DNA of 64,000 nucleotides. It comes from Paenibacillus nasutitermitis (GTDB lineage: Bacteria > Bacillota > Bacilli > Paenibacillales > Paenibacillaceae). The translations under genes and the position numbers were made by a program. The DNA is taken from NCBI RefSeq assembly GCF_014641075.1, contig NZ_BMHP01000001.1, positions 124,001 through 188,000 on the forward strand, read 5' to 3'. Below are positions 43,389-52,315 of the stretch, piece by piece (the stretch's first letter is position 1; each line of letters opens with the position of its first letter). The notes beneath the pieces were generated by a model. It did no database searches and was not told the DNA's origin. It saw only the letters and a program-made list of their open reading frames with translations.

Positions 43389-44465
43389 ATGCGTTTGAAA
43401 CTGGAGACTGAGCTTTGTTCCTTATTGAATATACGTTATCCCATTATTCTGGCGGGTATGGCCGGGGGACCTACGACAGTGGAGCTTGTGTCTGCGGTGT
43501 CCAAGGCAGGAGGCCTGGGAACGTTGGGGGCGGCTTATATGGAGCCCCAAGCGATTCGTAGCGCGATCAGGGGCATACGAGATCTGACGGACCGGCCCTT
43601 TGCGGTGAATTTGTTTTCTGTCAGTCTTAGGGATGACAACACGAGGACGGAAGAAGTGCAACAAGCGCTAAACCCAATGCGGAACACGCTTGGACTTGCA
43701 GCGGCTGACCTTACAGCTGTCAACACTCCTGATTTTATTGAAGCGCAATTCGCCGTATTGCTGGAGGAGCAGGTGCCGATTATCAGCACGGCGTTCGGTA
43801 TTGCTCCGCCCCGCATCATGGAGCAAGCGAAAAGCGCCGGAACCCGCATCATTGCCATGGCTACGACAGTTCGCGAGGCTATTGCGGCCGAGCAGGCAGG
43901 ATGTGATGCTGTTGTCGCTCAAGGCAGCGAAGCCGGTGGACACCGAGGAACCTTTGATCTGACGGAGCATCCAATGGGGGCAAATATTGGCTCTATGGCG
44001 CTAATACCGCAGATTGCCGACCGCGTTCATATTCCCGTTATCGCTTCAGGCGGAGTTATGGACGGCCGTGGGCTGGTTGCAGCCCTTGCGCTTGGAGCAC
44101 AGGGAGTACAGATGGGCACACGTTTTCTGACTGCAGCGGAATCCGGCGCACATGCTGCTTATCAGCAGCGTTTGCTGGCCAGCACCGAGGAGAGCTCAGT
44201 CATTACCAAAGCGTTCTCGGGGCGTCCAGCCAGAGGAGTTAACAACGATTTTGTTAAAGCCTGGGACCGCAGCGGGGTGGATCCGCTTCCGTTTCCGACG
44301 CAAAATACGGCAACCCGGGATATACGTAATGGCGCAGCCGACCAAAATAACCCTGAATATATGTCTTTGTGGACGGGGCAAGGCACCCGAATGCTGACAT
44401 CGGGGCAAAGTGCGAAGACGATTGTCGAGGAGATTATTCGGCAAGCCGGATCTTTGTTGGAATAG
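43389..44465 (+). CDS. Nitronate monooxygenase (2-nitropropane dioxygenase-like)
   Basis: A 358-residue FMN enzyme with a TIM-barrel fold. Signatures are IRYPIILAGMAGG at the N-terminus, PFAVNLF, CDAVVAQGSEAGGHRGTFD (phosphate and flavin binding), IPVIASGGVMDGRGLVAALALGAQGVQMGTRFL. The family oxidises alkyl nitronates such as propionate 3-nitronate; other members are enoyl reductases, so the exact reaction is open. No operon partner is seen: the GH88 gene ends 208 bp upstream and a bidirectional terminator follows. The ribosome site (GTGGGTGG) is weak. Confidence 0.9.
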   Translation: MRLKLETELCSLLNIRYPIILAGMAGGPTTVELVSAVSKAGGLGTLGAAYMEPQAIRSAIRGIRDLTDRPFAVNLFSVSLRDDNTRTEEVQQALNPMRNTLGLAAADLTAVNTPDFIEAQFAVLLEEQVPIISTAFGIAPPRIMEQAKSAGTRIIAMATTVREAIAAEQAGCDAVVAQGSEAGGHRGTFDLTEHPMGANIGSMALIPQIADRVHIPVIASGGVMDGRGLVAALALGAQGVQMGTRFLTAAESGAHAAYQQRLLASTEESSVITKAFSGRPARGVNNDFVKAWDRSGVDPLPFPTQNTATRDIRNGAADQNNPEYMSLWTGQGTRMLTSGQSAKTIVEEIIRQAGSLLE

Positions 44466-44501
44466 GTTTGTGAAAGCGATCTGTGATTAACCGCATACGA
44501 C

Positions 44502-44548
44502 AAAAAGTCCATTCAACAATGTTTTTTAAGTTGTTTGTGGACTTTTTT
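44502..44548. terminator. Bidirectional terminator between convergent genes
   Basis: AAAAAGTCCA pairs with TGGACTTTTT (44502-44511 with 44538-44547) and the inner arms CAACA / TTGTT can extend it. T tracts exist on both strands. It ends the nitronate monooxygenase-like gene on + and aroA on -. Confidence 0.8.
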
Positions 44549-44614
44549 GCCGTGGGTCTTTTTCGGAAACTTCTGTGTCCGTGGGTGAGTAAATATCCGG
44601 AAGCCTCCGTGATG

Positions 44615-45685
44615 CTACAATAATCCGGAATCCTTAACCTCCGCAAGGAAGCTGCGGAATTCCGCGAAATTCAACTGCTGCGCTGCATCGGAGAGCGCGG
44701 TAGCGGGATCCGGATGGACCTCCAGCATAACGCCGTCGGCTCCGGCGGCAAGGGCGGCTTTGGCGCAGGGGGCCAGAATATCTTTCCGTCCAGTCGAATG
44801 GGTAACGTCAACGAGAACGGGAAGATGACTTTCCAGCTTCAGGATCGGCACCGCCGAGATATCGAGTGTATTGCGGGTAGCTTTCTCATAGGTTCGAATG
44901 CCCCGCTCAATCAGCATGACTTGCGTATTTCCGCGGGACAGGATGTATTCTGCGGAATGCAGAAATTCGTCCAGCGTAGCTGCCAGTCCCCGTTTTAACA
45001 GAATGGGCGTTCTCACCTCGCCAGCAGCTTTAAGCAGCTCGAAGTTCTGCATATTTCGGGCGCCAATTTGAATGATATCGATATATTCGCCAGCCAGCTC
45101 GATATGGGCGGGGTCTACGATCTCGCTAATCGTTTTTAATCCGAACTCGGAAGCGGCTTCCTTCAGAATCTTCAATCCTTCGATTCCGAGCCCCTGGAAG
45201 TCATAAGGCGAGGTTCTTGGCTTGAACGCGCCTCCGCGCATAACGGTTATTCCCGTTTCCTTCAGTAATGCCGCCACTTTACGGACCTGGTCGTAACTCT
45301 CGACGGAGCAGGGACCCGCGATGATCAGTGGTTTTCCGTTTCCGACGCTTGTTGCGCCTACGGTTACAACCGTATTTTCCTTCTGGCTTTTTCGGCTTAC
45401 AAGCAGTTCTTTATGTTCAGCCTCAATCTGGAGCTTCAGCGAGGCCTGGAATATCTGCTTGAACAGATGACGGATGCTTTCATCGTCGAATGGGCCGTCA
45501 TTGCGGGCTATCAAATCATCCAGCATGCTTTTCTCGCGCACGGGATCGAATTTCGGCACCCCTTGTTTTTCTTTCTCTTGTCCGATTTCCTGGACAATCC
45601 GCGCTCTCTGGGACAACAGCTCCAGCAGCTGTACATTTACGGAATCCATTTTTTTGCGTAACACATCCAAATTCTTGTGGCTCAC
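44615..45685 (-). CDS. aroA: Bifunctional DAHP synthase / chorismate mutase, AroA(G) type
   Basis: A 356-residue enzyme of the shikimate pathway. The N-terminal 90 residues are an AroQ-type chorismate mutase ([33 protein letters not shown]), which in this group serves as the regulatory domain sensing chorismate or prephenate. The rest is a type I-beta DAHP synthase that condenses phosphoenolpyruvate and erythrose 4-phosphate ([72 protein letters not shown]). GTG 45685 is chosen since AAAGGAG precedes it; a frame from 45715 would start inside the T-box terminator tail. Expression is controlled by the T-box leader just upstream. Confidence 0.95.
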   Translation of the reverse strand: MSHKNLDVLRKKMDSVNVQLLELLSQRARIVQEIGQEKEKQGVPKFDPVREKSMLDDLIARNDGPFDDESIRHLFKQIFQASLKLQIEAEHKELLVSRKSQKENTVVTVGATSVGNGKPLIIAGPCSVESYDQVRKVAALLKETGITVMRGGAFKPRTSPYDFQGLGIEGLKILKEAASEFGLKTISEIVDPAHIELAGEYIDIIQIGARNMQNFELLKAAGEVRTPILLKRGLAATLDEFLHSAEYILSRGNTQVMLIERGIRTYEKATRNTLDISAVPILKLESHLPVLVDVTHSTGRKDILAPCAKAALAAGADGVMLEVHPDPATALSDAAQQLNFAEFRSFLAEVKDSGLL

Positions 45686-45713
45686 AGTAATCCGCTCCTT
45701 TGGTATAAAATGC

Positions 45714-46000
45714 AAAAAGACCCCTCGTCAAGGGACGAGGAGTCGTGGTACCACCCTTATTCAGAGCTGATGATGGATATCAATGACCATCCGCTCTCTT
45801 GAAACCCTTTAACGCAGGGAATACGGGAAGCCCTAGTGCAGCCAGTGGTAACGGGCATGCATTCAGGTGCCGGCTCGGGAGTGAACTTCAGCAGGTCATT
45901 TTCCCGGGCGCTTTCAGTCCATGGCGCTCCGTCCCTGTCGGTAGATGATCATCTGCGTACTTTTTCCTTCATCGCCTGTGCGATTCTTTTTGTGAATTGA
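45714..46000 (-). ncRNA. T-box riboswitch leader of aroA, probable Phe specifier
   Basis: On the minus strand the 14-base T-box core is present as GGGTGGTACCACG (45756-45744), followed by the terminator ACTCCTCGTC-CCTT-GACGAGGGGT and TTTTT (45744 to 45714), whose left arm can instead pair in the antiterminator. Stem I begins near 45990 (AGGAAAAAGTACGCAGATGATC). In the lower specifier region the order CTGAAG-TTC-ACTCCCGAG points to UUC (Phe) at 45885-45883. Uncharged tRNA-Phe would then allow aroA transcription. The specifier was read by eye, so Phe is likely and not certain. Confidence 0.85.
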
Positions 46001-46005
46001 TATGA

Positions 46006-46034
46006 ATTTTATCCGATCCGGCGTCCTGCCGCAA
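46006..46034 (-). promoter_or_regulatory. Probable sigma-A promoter of the T-box/aroA transcript
   Basis: TTGCGG (46034-46029) and TAAAAT (46011-46006) on the minus strand with a 17-bp spacer, placing the transcript start near 46000, just ahead of stem I of the T-box. Bases between here and the kinase gene at 46219 hold no other feature seen. Confidence 0.5.
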
Positions 46035-46218
46035 GCAAGCGATTTAAAGCAAGGTCGCTTTACCGTGATAAAACAAGCTGCTGCCTGCTGCCAGCCGGTG
46101 GGCGGCATAAGTTGTAAAGAAGGATTGTAAAAAGAATAGGAGTTGTGGAATACTAATGAATATTGTCTTGTCCCGGTCACGGTGATGGGACTGCCAGATG
46201 CGAGGGGAGAGAGTATCC

Positions 46219-48006
46219 ATGATGGGTTTGCGTCATCTTTTGGGCCGCTGGAACTCAATCCGCAACAAGATTTTTTTCTCGGTTCTCATCTTCCTTATCA
46301 TTCCCTTCCTGTTAACATTTTATATGATGGACAAGCCATTGGAAAAGGTCATCGAGCAAAAAATAGGCAGCTCAGCGCAGGATGCTTTGTATCTGGTTAA
46401 TTTCAATGTCGGCTTATTTCTTGAGGACATGCTTAATTCAGCCGTCGATATTACCATAAACCCCGATATTACGAAGCTTCTTAAGGATCCCGGCGCTTTC
46501 AGCGAATATGAGAAGCTGCGCTTGAACGACACCGTATTAAACCGGTTGTTCAGCTCGTATTTTACAAACACCTATGTGACCTTGTTCGACCGTCAGGCTA
46601 ACTGGCTAAGTACAAGCTATATGCCTGAGCATCTGATCCAGGAGTATGTCGGTTCGGGCTGGTACCGCGAAATGATCGGCAAGCCGTACCAGATCAAATG
46701 GATGCTTAATAATAAACAATTGTTATATTCCGACCGCAAGCCTATTATCACCTTGGTCAAAACGATCACGGAGCTTCAAACCACCGACAATATCGGGATG
46801 ATTGTATTCAGTGTGGCCGAGACGGAGCTGCGCAAATATTTGAAAGGTCTTCAGGGCTCCGTGTATCTCATAGACAAGCAGGGCACCATTCTATCAAGCA
46901 CCGATCAGCCAAGGATCGGGCAGCAGGCATCGGAAGAAATCGACGCGGCTGGAGTATGGAAAGGAACAAAAGGCCAGCAAATTATCAAGAAAGAAGGGCA
47001 GAAATGGATTGTTAATTACGATACGGTTCACATCAATGGCTGGAAGATCATACAAGTTGTTCCCTACGACACCGTGTTTAAGGAAATATTTGATATCCGC
47101 AGAGCGAACATCCTTATTTTCATTATTATTTTTATTATTTTTTCCATCATAACCCTGTCCATCTCCTACGGCATTTCCAAGCCCCTGAAGCTGCTGAGAA
47201 AACGAATGCAGGAACTGGAGGAGAGAGGCTTCTATTCCGCAATAGCCGTAACCGGACCCGAAGAAATCGCTTCGCTTATTGAAACGTACAATAAGATGGT
47301 CAATGAAATCCGGGGACTTCTTTCAAGGGTGAAGGAAGAATACGAGCAGAAGGAAGACATGCGTTTTCGTGCTCTGCAGGCCCAAATTAACCCTCATTTT
47401 ATTCTGAACACCTTGAATAATATCAAATGGATGGCCTATATACGCAATGATGGCGAAGTCGGGGATATGCTCTCGAATCTTGGCGGCATGCTGGAAGGAA
47501 GCATCGGCAGAGGGGCCAGCCTTATTCCGCTGCGGCAGGAGCTTGACTATATTGAGAACTATATCGGCTTGATGAAAATGAAATTTCACGATCAGTTGTC
47601 GGTGGTAGTGGATATCCCGGAGATGCTGATGGAGCAGGAAGTGATTAACATTATGCTGCAGCCCATTATCGAGAACAGTCTGTTTCACGGGATAGAGCCG
47701 ATGGCCGGGAAAGGCTGCATTACTATCCGGGCCAGGCAGGAAGGCGAACGGTTTGTGTTAGTGGTTCAGGACAACGGGGTCGGCATTGAGAGCGGAAAGC
47801 TGGAGGAGCTGAACCGGCGGCTGGCGGCCGGATCGGCTGATCCGCCTCCTGAACGGATTGGCGTCAAGAATGTACATGACCGGATAAGGCTGCAGTACGG
47901 AGAAGAATTCGGTATCCGCATAACCAGCGTTCCTGGTGAAGGAACGGCTGTGGAATATCAGCTCCCCATTAAGAAAGCAGAGAAAGGACCGGGCCATGAA
48001 ACTTAA
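46219..48006 (+). CDS. Sensor histidine kinase, YesM type
   Basis: A 595-residue membrane kinase: TM1 (about 15-36), extracellular Cache-like sensor, TM2 (about 293-315, IIIFIIFSIITLSISYGI), HAMP, phospho-acceptor H393 in QINPHFILNTLNNIKWM, and HATPase with LQPIIENSLFHGIEP and VQDNGVGI. ATG 46219 is preferred to the GTG/ATG further upstream because AGGGGAGAG stands about 10 nt before it. The response regulator start overlaps the end of this gene by 11 nt, giving tight coupling. Together they lie immediately upstream of the sialic acid operon and are its likely sugar-responsive activator. Confidence 0.94.
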   Translation: MMGLRHLLGRWNSIRNKIFFSVLIFLIIPFLLTFYMMDKPLEKVIEQKIGSSAQDALYLVNFNVGLFLEDMLNSAVDITINPDITKLLKDPGAFSEYEKLRLNDTVLNRLFSSYFTNTYVTLFDRQANWLSTSYMPEHLIQEYVGSGWYREMIGKPYQIKWMLNNKQLLYSDRKPIITLVKTITELQTTDNIGMIVFSVAETELRKYLKGLQGSVYLIDKQGTILSSTDQPRIGQQASEEIDAAGVWKGTKGQQIIKKEGQKWIVNYDTVHINGWKIIQVVPYDTVFKEIFDIRRANILIFIIIFIIFSIITLSISYGISKPLKLLRKRMQELEERGFYSAIAVTGPEEIASLIETYNKMVNEIRGLLSRVKEEYEQKEDMRFRALQAQINPHFILNTLNNIKWMAYIRNDGEVGDMLSNLGGMLEGSIGRGASLIPLRQELDYIENYIGLMKMKFHDQLSVVVDIPEMLMEQEVINIMLQPIIENSLFHGIEPMAGKGCITIRARQEGERFVLVVQDNGVGIESGKLEELNRRLAAGSADPPPERIGVKNVHDRIRLQYGEEFGIRITSVPGEGTAVEYQLPIKKAEKGPGHET

Positions 48007-49180
48007 AGTAATGCTCGTTGATGATGAGCTGCTGGTAAGGTTGGGGATTAAGTCGTTAATCGACTGGGACAAGCATGATTTTGAATTTATTGGCGACGCT
48101 TCGGACGGGGAGAAGGCGCTGGAGCTGATGCAGATGAGCGTCCCGGATATTCTGCTCACCGATATTGTGATGCCCCGCATGAACGGGCTGGAATTAATTG
48201 AAGCGGTCAGGCAGCGGTATCCGAAGACTCTCATTATCGTGCTCAGCAGCCATGATGAATTTGAATATGTACGCAAGGCGATGAAGCTTGGCGTAGAGGA
48301 TTATTTGTTGAAAACGTCGATGAAGCCGGTCGAGCTGCTGGATCTGCTGGTCGAAGCGGCGGGCAAGCTGGCCCGCGGATACGAGCAGCCGCAGTCTCCG
48401 GCGAAGACCGCCGGTTTAAGGGAATCCCGCATGGATGCAGCTGCCCGGCAGCTGCAGATTATCCTTGGAGAAGAAGGTGCTGACAGCGGGGAGGAAGCGG
48501 AGCTTCCGCCGCATCGCGTACTGCTGGTACTCGTTATCAGGCATGTGCGGGAAGCCGGACCGGAATCATCTGCGATCCAGCTGTTAATCCACTTGATTCA
48601 ATCTGAGCTGGATACTTGGCTGGACAGCAACCCGCTGACCATCGGCCACCAGGAAATCGTTGTCCTGCTGACGGCAGCAGATGATAAACGCTTGCAGCTG
48701 GATGCCGCGGTCGGAAGCTTGACCAGCGCATCGAATCTTCTGCTGGGGATTTCGCTGCATGCCGAGGCCAGCGATGCTCTGCATGATTGGGGGGATCTGC
48801 GCCGTTTTTACTCGCAGGCGAAGGCCAGGATGTACGACAGCGGTTTGCGGGAGACGTCCCGGGAAGACATGAAGCAATTGCTTGCCTATATGAGGCAGAA
48901 CTATACGAAGGATATTTCGCTGAAGCAGGCGGCGGAAATGATTAATATGAGCGAAAGTTATTTAAGCACCTTATTCAAGAAGGAAACCGGGTCGGGATTT
49001 ACGGATTGGATCAACTCCTTGCGTATTGAACAGGCGGCTAGCTATCTGGTCGATACGGATTTGCCGAGCTATTTGATTGCGGAGCAGGTCGGTTATGAGA
49101 ATATCAACTATTTCGGCCGTATTTTCAAGAAAATCAAAGGTGTCAGCCCGCAAAAATATCGGTCCATGCATCAAAAATAA
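47996..49180 (+). CDS. Response regulator, YesN type (REC + AraC HTH)
   Basis: A 394-residue regulator. Receiver: D9-D10, phospho-acceptor D56 in LLTDIVMPRMNG, K106 in LLKTSMKP (Thr where Pro is usual). The central region is shorter than in the YesN at 3393. The C-terminal AraC domain shows ISLKQAAEMINMSESYLSTLFKKETG and VGYENINYFGRIFKKIKGVSPQKYR. ATG 47996 has AAAGGA nearby and overlaps the kinase gene. The terminator at 49195 separates it from the sialic acid operon that starts 240 bp downstream, so it would act there through its own binding sites. Confidence 0.94.
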   Translation: MKLKVMLVDDELLVRLGIKSLIDWDKHDFEFIGDASDGEKALELMQMSVPDILLTDIVMPRMNGLELIEAVRQRYPKTLIIVLSSHDEFEYVRKAMKLGVEDYLLKTSMKPVELLDLLVEAAGKLARGYEQPQSPAKTAGLRESRMDAAARQLQIILGEEGADSGEEAELPPHRVLLVLVIRHVREAGPESSAIQLLIHLIQSELDTWLDSNPLTIGHQEIVVLLTAADDKRLQLDAAVGSLTSASNLLLGISLHAEASDALHDWGDLRRFYSQAKARMYDSGLRETSREDMKQLLAYMRQNYTKDISLKQAAEMINMSESYLSTLFKKETGSGFTDWINSLRIEQAASYLVDTDLPSYLIAEQVGYENINYFGRIFKKIKGVSPQKYRSMHQK

Positions 49181-49194
49181 GTTTTTTCCTTCTC

Positions 49195-49220
49195 ACCATC
49201 CCGCCAAGGATGGTTTTTTT
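49195..49220 (+). terminator. Rho-independent terminator after the two-component pair
   Basis: ACCATCC / GGATGGT stem (7 bp), 6-nt loop, then seven Ts. Confidence 0.85.
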
Positions 49221-49271
49221 GCTATCCAAACCGGGATCGAAAAATTGTGAACATTTTTGGGTGAAAGATTC

Positions 49272-49285
49272 TGAATACGCTCTCA
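49272..49285 (+). promoter_or_regulatory. Candidate cre (CcpA) site upstream of sialic acid operon
   Basis: TGAATACGCTCTCA matches 13 of 14 positions of TGWAANCGNTNWCA. It lies about 65 bp before TATAAT at 49348-49353, a possible -10 element whose -35 partner is weak, as expected for an activator-dependent promoter. Confidence 0.45.
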
Positions 49286-49420
49286 TTTTCGAAAGATGTT
49301 GAATAATGTTGAAAATTCCGTTCCTGTTTGGGGCCGATCCGCAAAGCTATAATTTGCTTATAAGACTTTCCGGTCACCATTTAGGAAGGGCTTACATGTA
49401 AGAAGAGGGAGGGATGGCGG

Positions 49421-49891
49421 ATGATCGTCGGTTCCATGGAACATTGGGCAAGCAGGCGCAAGTTTGCGCATCCTGTTCTGCGCAAGGCAATTGATTATTT
49501 GGCAAAGACAGATTTGGGCATGCTGGAAGTAGGCAAATATCCGATTTGGGGCGGCGATATGTTTGCGCTGGTCATGGAAATCAAGACCAAGGGCATAGCA
49601 GATCAGCCTGCCGAGAAGCATGAGAACTTCCTCGATATTCATTACCTGCTTCAGGGTAAGGAGACGATTGGCTGGAAGATGCAGGATGACAATTGTAAAC
49701 CCTGTCAGTCCTATAATCCGGAAGAAGACTTCGCCTTATTCGCCGGGCTCGAAGAGGAGTCCCTGGTCAAACTGAAGCCGGGCATGTTTATGGTGCTTTT
49801 TCCCGAAGACATTCATCGGCCAGGCTTAACGGAAGCTGCAAGCTCAGACGTACGGAAAGTGGTAGTGAAAATCAATCGGAATTTATTCTAG
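49421..49891 (+). CDS. YhcH/YjgK/YiaL family protein (sialic acid anomerase-like, NanQ)
   Basis: A 156-residue cupin-fold protein of the YhcH/DUF386 family. Family marks are MIVGSMEHW, HENFLDIHYLLQGKETIGW and FMVLFPEDIHRPGL, with the histidines and Glu that bind metal. In enterobacteria YhcH (NanQ) speeds the anomerisation of sialic acid to the open form used by NanA. Its place as the first gene before importer, kinase, lyase and epimerase supports the same job here. GAGGGAGG precedes ATG 49421. The following binding-protein gene starts 41 nt downstream. Confidence 0.88.
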   Translation: MIVGSMEHWASRRKFAHPVLRKAIDYLAKTDLGMLEVGKYPIWGGDMFALVMEIKTKGIADQPAEKHENFLDIHYLLQGKETIGWKMQDDNCKPCQSYNPEEDFALFAGLEEESLVKLKPGMFMVLFPEDIHRPGLTEAASSDVRKVVVKINRNLF

Positions 49892-49932
49892 AAGGTTCAC
49901 CAAATGACCACATACCTCAAGGGGGTTTATCC

Positions 49933-51342
49933 ATGTTCAACAGAAAGATGTTTCCTATTGCCGCATTCATCCTCATACTCGCTTTGGTAGCAGGCTGTTC
50001 AGGTAAACAAACGGACTCTTCCGTTGACAACAGCGGGAACAACAAGACCGGCGGGGCCAAAGACAAAGTTGAAATTTCCTTATGGCTTACACCGCAATGG
50101 AAAGGCGTTATGGATGCGACGGAAAAAGACGCCGATTATGACAGCTTCTTCAAATATGCGGCTGAGAAATTTGCCAAGCAATACGACAAATATGATGTCA
50201 AGGTCAATGTTCAAGTCGTAGCGGGCGACCAGCGCGATGAACTGCTTAACGTTAATCTGAATGGCGGAACGCCTCCTGATATTTTCTTTGAAAGCGTTTT
50301 TGCCATGGGAGACTACGCCCACCGCGGTGCGTTGGCCCCGCTCAATGATATCGTGGATGACGCCGCCAAAAGCGATATCGCTCAGAGCTACTGGGATAAC
50401 GTAACTTTCGGCGAAGATGTTTACTTCTATCCGTTTTCTCAAAATCCCGGCACGCTGGCGTATAATGCGGACATGTTCCGAGCTGCCGGTCTGGACAAAT
50501 TTATCGGGGATGAAAATGGTATTCAGAACTGGACATTGGAAGAATACGAGCAGATTCTTAAAGGCTTGAAAACCAATATGCCGAAGGATAAATACTCCAA
50601 CGCTTATCCCATGGCGCTCTTCGCCTTGAACAATCAGGGAGATACCTGGAATCTTGCTTATCTGCGGATGTTCGGCAATAAATTCTTTGATGATAACGGC
50701 AATCTTATTGTTGACGACGCGAGTGGCGCGAAAGCGGCCAATTGGCTGAAGAAAATCTATGACGAAGGATATACGAATCCGGGTGCTGAATCGGTATCCT
50801 CCAACGATGCGAACGCCATGTTCCAAAATCAGCAGCTTGGCATCAGCTTTACCAATGCCGTCCTGTTCAATAATGCCAAGGCGGATATGAAAGCTGGAAA
50901 ATCGCCGAATTTCGATATCCGGCTGGCTAATATTCCGTCCGAAAGCGGAGACCCTCTCTCCTTCACCTATGTAGTCGGAGCGAGTGTATTCCAGACAGGG
51001 GATGAAGTTAGAACAGAGGTTGCCAAAGACTTTGTCAAGTTCTTCTCTACCGATGCCGAGCTTGTCAAAGCCTCGAAGAACAGTGTTCCGGTAAGAAGCT
51101 CCGTTGCGGAGGAATTCAAGCAGCAGTTCCCGCTGTTCGCCGCTTATGATGCTAATGCCGAGCATATGTTCAACTTTACAGGTAATGTTCCAGGTTACAG
51201 TGAGCTTAGACAAGTTCTGTATCCGGAGCTGCAGGCCATCTTTATCGGCGAAAAAACACCTGAGCAAGCGATCAAGGATTACCAGTCTAAAGGCAATGCC
51301 GTTATTCAAAAGGCGAAGGAAAATTCAGCGATCAATCCATAA
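49933..51342 (+). CDS. Solute-binding lipoprotein, probable sialic acid importer
   Basis: A 469-residue family 1 binding lipoprotein. Signal: NRK, hydrophobic core, lipobox LVAGC with Cys22, then an Asn/Ser/Lys linker. Motifs: VEISLWLTPQWKG, NLNGGTPPDIFFES, VYFYPFSQNPGTLAYN, AKDFVKFFS. The two permeases follow in the operon, and the downstream kinase, NanA and NanE point to N-acetylneuraminate as cargo. Of known sialate transporter types it would correspond to the ABC (SatABCD/Nan-ABC-like) class, not to NanT, SiaPQM or SSS. Assignment of cargo is by context alone. Confidence 0.88.
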   Translation: MFNRKMFPIAAFILILALVAGCSGKQTDSSVDNSGNNKTGGAKDKVEISLWLTPQWKGVMDATEKDADYDSFFKYAAEKFAKQYDKYDVKVNVQVVAGDQRDELLNVNLNGGTPPDIFFESVFAMGDYAHRGALAPLNDIVDDAAKSDIAQSYWDNVTFGEDVYFYPFSQNPGTLAYNADMFRAAGLDKFIGDENGIQNWTLEEYEQILKGLKTNMPKDKYSNAYPMALFALNNQGDTWNLAYLRMFGNKFFDDNGNLIVDDASGAKAANWLKKIYDEGYTNPGAESVSSNDANAMFQNQQLGISFTNAVLFNNAKADMKAGKSPNFDIRLANIPSESGDPLSFTYVVGASVFQTGDEVRTEVAKDFVKFFSTDAELVKASKNSVPVRSSVAEEFKQQFPLFAAYDANAEHMFNFTGNVPGYSELRQVLYPELQAIFIGEKTPEQAIKDYQSKGNAVIQKAKENSAINP

Positions 51343-51429
51343 CCCACCTGTATCCCAAACAAGTTCAATCCCTCGGCCGCTTGTATGCGTTGCGGTCAAG
51401 GGGTTGAAAAAGAAAGGTAACGGATATCC

Positions 51430-52305
51430 ATGAAACTACGCAATCGAGCTTTGAAGGAAAACGTAACCGGTTATCTGTTTATTTTGCCTCAATCCATTTT
51501 ATTTCTCATCTTTATTGTGTATCCGATTATTGAAGGCATCCGCCTTAGCCTGTTCAAGGTCCAATATCAGAAGGAAACCTTTGTGGGCCTGGACAATTAC
51601 GTGACCTTATTCCATGATCCCGTGTTTTTCAAATCGATTGTAAATACCGTCGTTTTCGTCGTTTTTATCGTCATCCTGACAGTTGGTTTTGCGATGTTTG
51701 TCTCTTCTGCGATTTTTGACAAAAATGCAAAGTACGTTTCCTTTATCCGGGGAAGCTATTATATTCCGGTTATGGTATCGATGGTCGTAATGAGTATGGT
51801 TTGGGGTTTCCTGCTCAGTCCCGCTAACGGGCTCATCTCGTATGCGGCACGTGAGATGGAGTTCCAAACGGTGAATCTGCTGGGGAATAAAAGCACGGTG
51901 CTGCCGGTTATTATTTTTGTCACCTTTGCCACCAATGTCGGACAGGCCATTATCCTTTATATTGCCTCCATGATCGGAGTGCCGAAGGATTTGTTTGAAG
52001 CTGCCGAAATCGATGGCGCATCCCGGCTAAACGTGATTTTCCGGATCCTGATTCCGCTTGTCAAACCGACAACGATCTATATTATCGTCATTAATATCAT
52101 TGCCGTATTGAAAATCTTCGTCGTCATTCAGCTTCTGACCGGCGGCGGTCCGAATAACGCGTCCGTTACGATGATGTATTATCTCTACAACAATGCTTTC
52201 AAGTATAACCAGCTTGGCATCGCTTCCGCTGTAGGGGTCATCATGTTCGTTATTACCCTGTTATTGTCGGTGCCTCAGCTCAGAGCGATGTTCAAGGATA
52301 AGTGA
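51430..52305 (+). CDS. ABC transporter permease (MalF/UgpA type), sialic acid locus
   Basis: A 291-residue permease with six hydrophobic stretches. It opens ENVTGYLFILPQSILFLIFIVYPI, typical of UgpA/MsmF permeases; VGLDNYVTLFHDPVFFKSIVNTV follows, and the EAA loop is DLFEAAEIDGASRLNVIFRILIPLVKPT near residue 190. The GGGPNNASVTMMYYLY segment is the usual periplasmic loop near the end. The start ATG 51430 follows AAAGGTAACGG, and the next permease begins 10 nt after the stop. No ATPase gene is in the operon. Confidence 0.93.
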   Translation: MKLRNRALKENVTGYLFILPQSILFLIFIVYPIIEGIRLSLFKVQYQKETFVGLDNYVTLFHDPVFFKSIVNTVVFVVFIVILTVGFAMFVSSAIFDKNAKYVSFIRGSYYIPVMVSMVVMSMVWGFLLSPANGLISYAAREMEFQTVNLLGNKSTVLPVIIFVTFATNVGQAIILYIASMIGVPKDLFEAAEIDGASRLNVIFRILIPLVKPTTIYIIVINIIAVLKIFVVIQLLTGGGPNNASVTMMYYLYNNAFKYNQLGIASAVGVIMFVITLLLSVPQLRAMFKDK

Positions 52306-52315
52306 GGGATGAATC

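Noticed and set aside
50080..51309. Long open frame of 409 codons on the minus strand opposite the sialic acid binding-protein gene
   Set aside because: It mirrors the codons of a clear lipoprotein gene in the same register, has no ribosome site and no recognisable domain; it is a by-product of codon bias.
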